Positions 22,558 to 23,680 of a DNA stretch of 23,680 nt are shown piece by piece. The stretch comes from Planctomycetota bacterium. Lineage in GTDB: Bacteria; Planctomycetota; Phycisphaerae; UBA1845. The stretch covers positions 1 to 23,680 of the forward strand of contig JAJRSP010000131.1 in assembly GCA_024278775.1 (NCBI GenBank), written 5' to 3'. Under the pieces are notes generated by a model. That model searched no databases, was not told the origin of the DNA, and was given only the letters and a program-made list of their open reading frames with translations. A program made the translations under genes and the position numbers. Each line of letters opens with the position of its first letter. Position 1 is the stretch's first letter.

Positions 22558-23375
22558 CAATCCCCCCCCATAGGTGTTCCACATCGACGCCGATCTCTCG
22601 GCAGCGTGTCGCACGATTCCCCCGAATCGTCAGGCCACAGCCGGAAACACGCCCGACGCCAATGGCCTCTACTCACGCTCCGTGAGTCTTGATTTTACGA
22701 TACGGTCACACCCTCACGGCTTGAGAAAACAGAGGAATCAACGCACTCAAAAAGTTTTTCACCATAACCGATAAGAGGCGCGTCCCAGGTCTTTTTTTCC
22801 GTATTGAGGGTTTGCGGGCTCAGGCTTTGAAGAGCTGACGGTGCTATCACTTCGAGGCCAGCAGCATCCCGGACAACGTGAATGTGCCCTGTCGCTTCGA
22901 CGACCACCTCACGTGTTCAGTCCTATAACACGAAATGTTTGTTTCCACGGAACACGTTTCTCTGGCCGATACCGTGGGCCTGGAAACGCTACTTCGAGCG
23001 TCTTCGGGAATACCCTTCCCGGATACGAGAAAAGGTGTCGAAGTCACGATCGAGTGTTCCGCGTCGAGCATTTCCGTAAACCCCTGTCACTGAGCGAGTA
23101 ACGATGCTATTGGCTATCGTCTTAGCGTATCACGAGTTCCTAATCATCGAGTGGCATAGAAGATGCCCTGAGAGCGGAGGGAGGCGTAGGCGCTACCAGG
23201 CTGGTACGTCGTCGAACGATTTGGCCTCCTATATATGGTTCGAAGGAAAGAAAGCGGTATCGGTATCAATTCCTGACGGGGGCGTTAGCGACACGCGGGC
23301 TACGACAGCCGGTGTTCTGCCCGTTCGAGCCGGTATCGTTAGGCGAAAAGGATTGTTCAAATGAGGAGGTGTTTT
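22558..23375. other. long intergenic region with several dyads and a probable leader RNA
   Basis: About 820 bases between divergent cytochrome genes, with no convincing gene. Visible elements: ACTCACG-CTC-CGTGAGT (22671-22687, perfect, followed by T-rich DNA on the plus strand); ACGTGTTC (22911-22918) and GAACACGT (22950-22957), 31 bases apart; TACCAG-G-CTGGTA (23194-23206); hairpin CTGACG-GGGG-CGTTAG (23273-23288, one G-U pair); GGCT-ACGAC-AGCC (23298-23310); and GGTATC three times (23256, 23262, 23332). The segment after 23178 would be the 5' leader of the right-end cytochrome mRNA. I do not match it to a known riboswitch. Confidence 0.5.
23152..23166 (+). promoter_or_regulatory. candidate σ54 (-24/-12) promoter of the right-end cytochrome gene
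   Basis: The plus strand reads TGGCATAGAAGATGC: GG at 23153-23154 and GC at 23165-23166 with ten bases between. The -24 box has five of six consensus bases and the -12 box three of four. The predicted start is near 23178, leaving a leader of about 200 bases. The site also contains the dyad GGCAT-AGAAG-ATGCC. Confidence 0.5.
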
Positions 23376-23680
23376 GTGAGAAAGACGATTGGTGTTATGA
23401 CTTATGGTATCGCCACCCTGGCGATGCTGGCTCTGTGCGCGCCGAGCGCAGAGGCATTCCCCACTTACTCTCAGGCGAGAGATGCCACTAACTGTAGAGC
23501 GTGCCACGGACCGTTCTTGAGTGGTTCGCACGTCGCCCTGACCGACGGAGCCACTTGGTCGGGCGGTCTCATGGACACACACTCCTCCGCCATGCTGAAC
23601 AACGATTGCAACACGTGCCACAGCTCGGGCGGTCGTTTCCCCGTGCAGATTGGCAGCTCCAGAGGGGGAACGGGCCTTCC
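23376..23680 (+). CDS. multiheme c-type cytochrome, 3' end cut by window
   Basis: An open frame runs from GTG 23376 off the right edge; 101 full codons are visible. An excellent Shine-Dalgarno (AGGAGGT) lies five bases before the GTG. The N-terminus RKTIGVMTYGIATLAMLA followed by CAPSAEAF is a signal peptide, likely cut after AEA. Two haem sites are visible: CRACH at about 47 and CNTCH at about 79, so this is a c-type cytochrome with at least two haems. The spacing and the sequence between (GSHVALTDG, DTHSSAMLNNDC) differ from the other cytochromes here. A σ54-like promoter and structured leader precede it. Size and full haem number cannot be told. Confidence 0.85.
   Translation, partial: MRKTIGVMTYGIATLAMLALCAPSAEAFPTYSQARDATNCRACHGPFLSGSHVALTDGATWSGGLMDTHSSAMLNNDCNTCHSSGGRFPVQIGSSRGGTGL

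Noticed and set aside
22558..23375. c-di-GMP (GEMM) riboswitch ahead of a multiheme cytochrome
   Set aside because: The conserved core such as ACGCAAAGCC is not present on either strand of this interval.
1..23680. CRISPR arrays, insertion sequences, integrases or prophage genes
   Set aside because: No regularly spaced repeats, transposase or phage-type proteins are seen; the locus looks like stable chromosome.

Overview
The window looks like a piece of a free-living, GC-rich Gram-negative chromosome. The multiheme lipoprotein/NHL/β-barrel repertoire, the elongated ResB and CcsA proteins and the many tiny lipoproteins suggest Planctomycetota. That placement is inference from gene style only; no phylogenetic marker was compared.

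Left part (1-3609), housekeeping: a tmRNA gene (ssrA) and a tRNA-Leu(UAG), both on the minus strand; chorismate synthase (aroC, minus); a divergent YjbQ/UPF0047 protein (plus); and a small Cys-rich exported protein of unknown role. aroC and yjbQ both have -10 elements placed so that transcription would begin at or next to the start codon, which suggests leaderless mRNAs.

Middle and right part (3710-23680), a cytochrome locus: six multiheme c-type cytochromes with at least 43 visible haem sites in total (12 + 5 + 4 + 15 + 5 + at least 2 in a gene cut by the window edge). One tight minus-strand operon runs NHL lipoprotein, pentahaem lipoprotein, 690-residue β-barrel-like protein, second NHL lipoprotein, 12-haem cytochrome. 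This has the composition of an outer-membrane porin-cytochrome electron conduit. It is followed by the System II cytochrome c maturation pair resB-ccsA. A separate tetrahaem cytochrome gene lies upstream. A second minus-strand operon encodes a histidine kinase with a cysteine-rich module, an NtrC-type σ54 activator, a secreted protein carrying the same repeated module as ResB's periplasmic domain, and a 15-haem cytochrome; its four genes overlap pairwise by ATGA. A small lipoprotein, a further pentahaem cytochrome and a truncated cytochrome gene complete the right end.

Regulation: matches to the -24/-12 σ54 promoter (GG-N10-GC) lie upstream of the conduit operon (14551-14565, TGGCACGCAGCTTGC), of the kinase operon (21346-21360), of resB-ccsA (7554-7569) and of the right-end cytochrome (23152-23166). 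With a σ54 activator encoded in the same locus, the simplest reading is a self-contained circuit: a redox- or metal-responsive kinase and its NtrC-type regulator control their own operon, the electron conduit and the haem-attachment machinery. This is a hypothesis built from sequence motifs and gene order.
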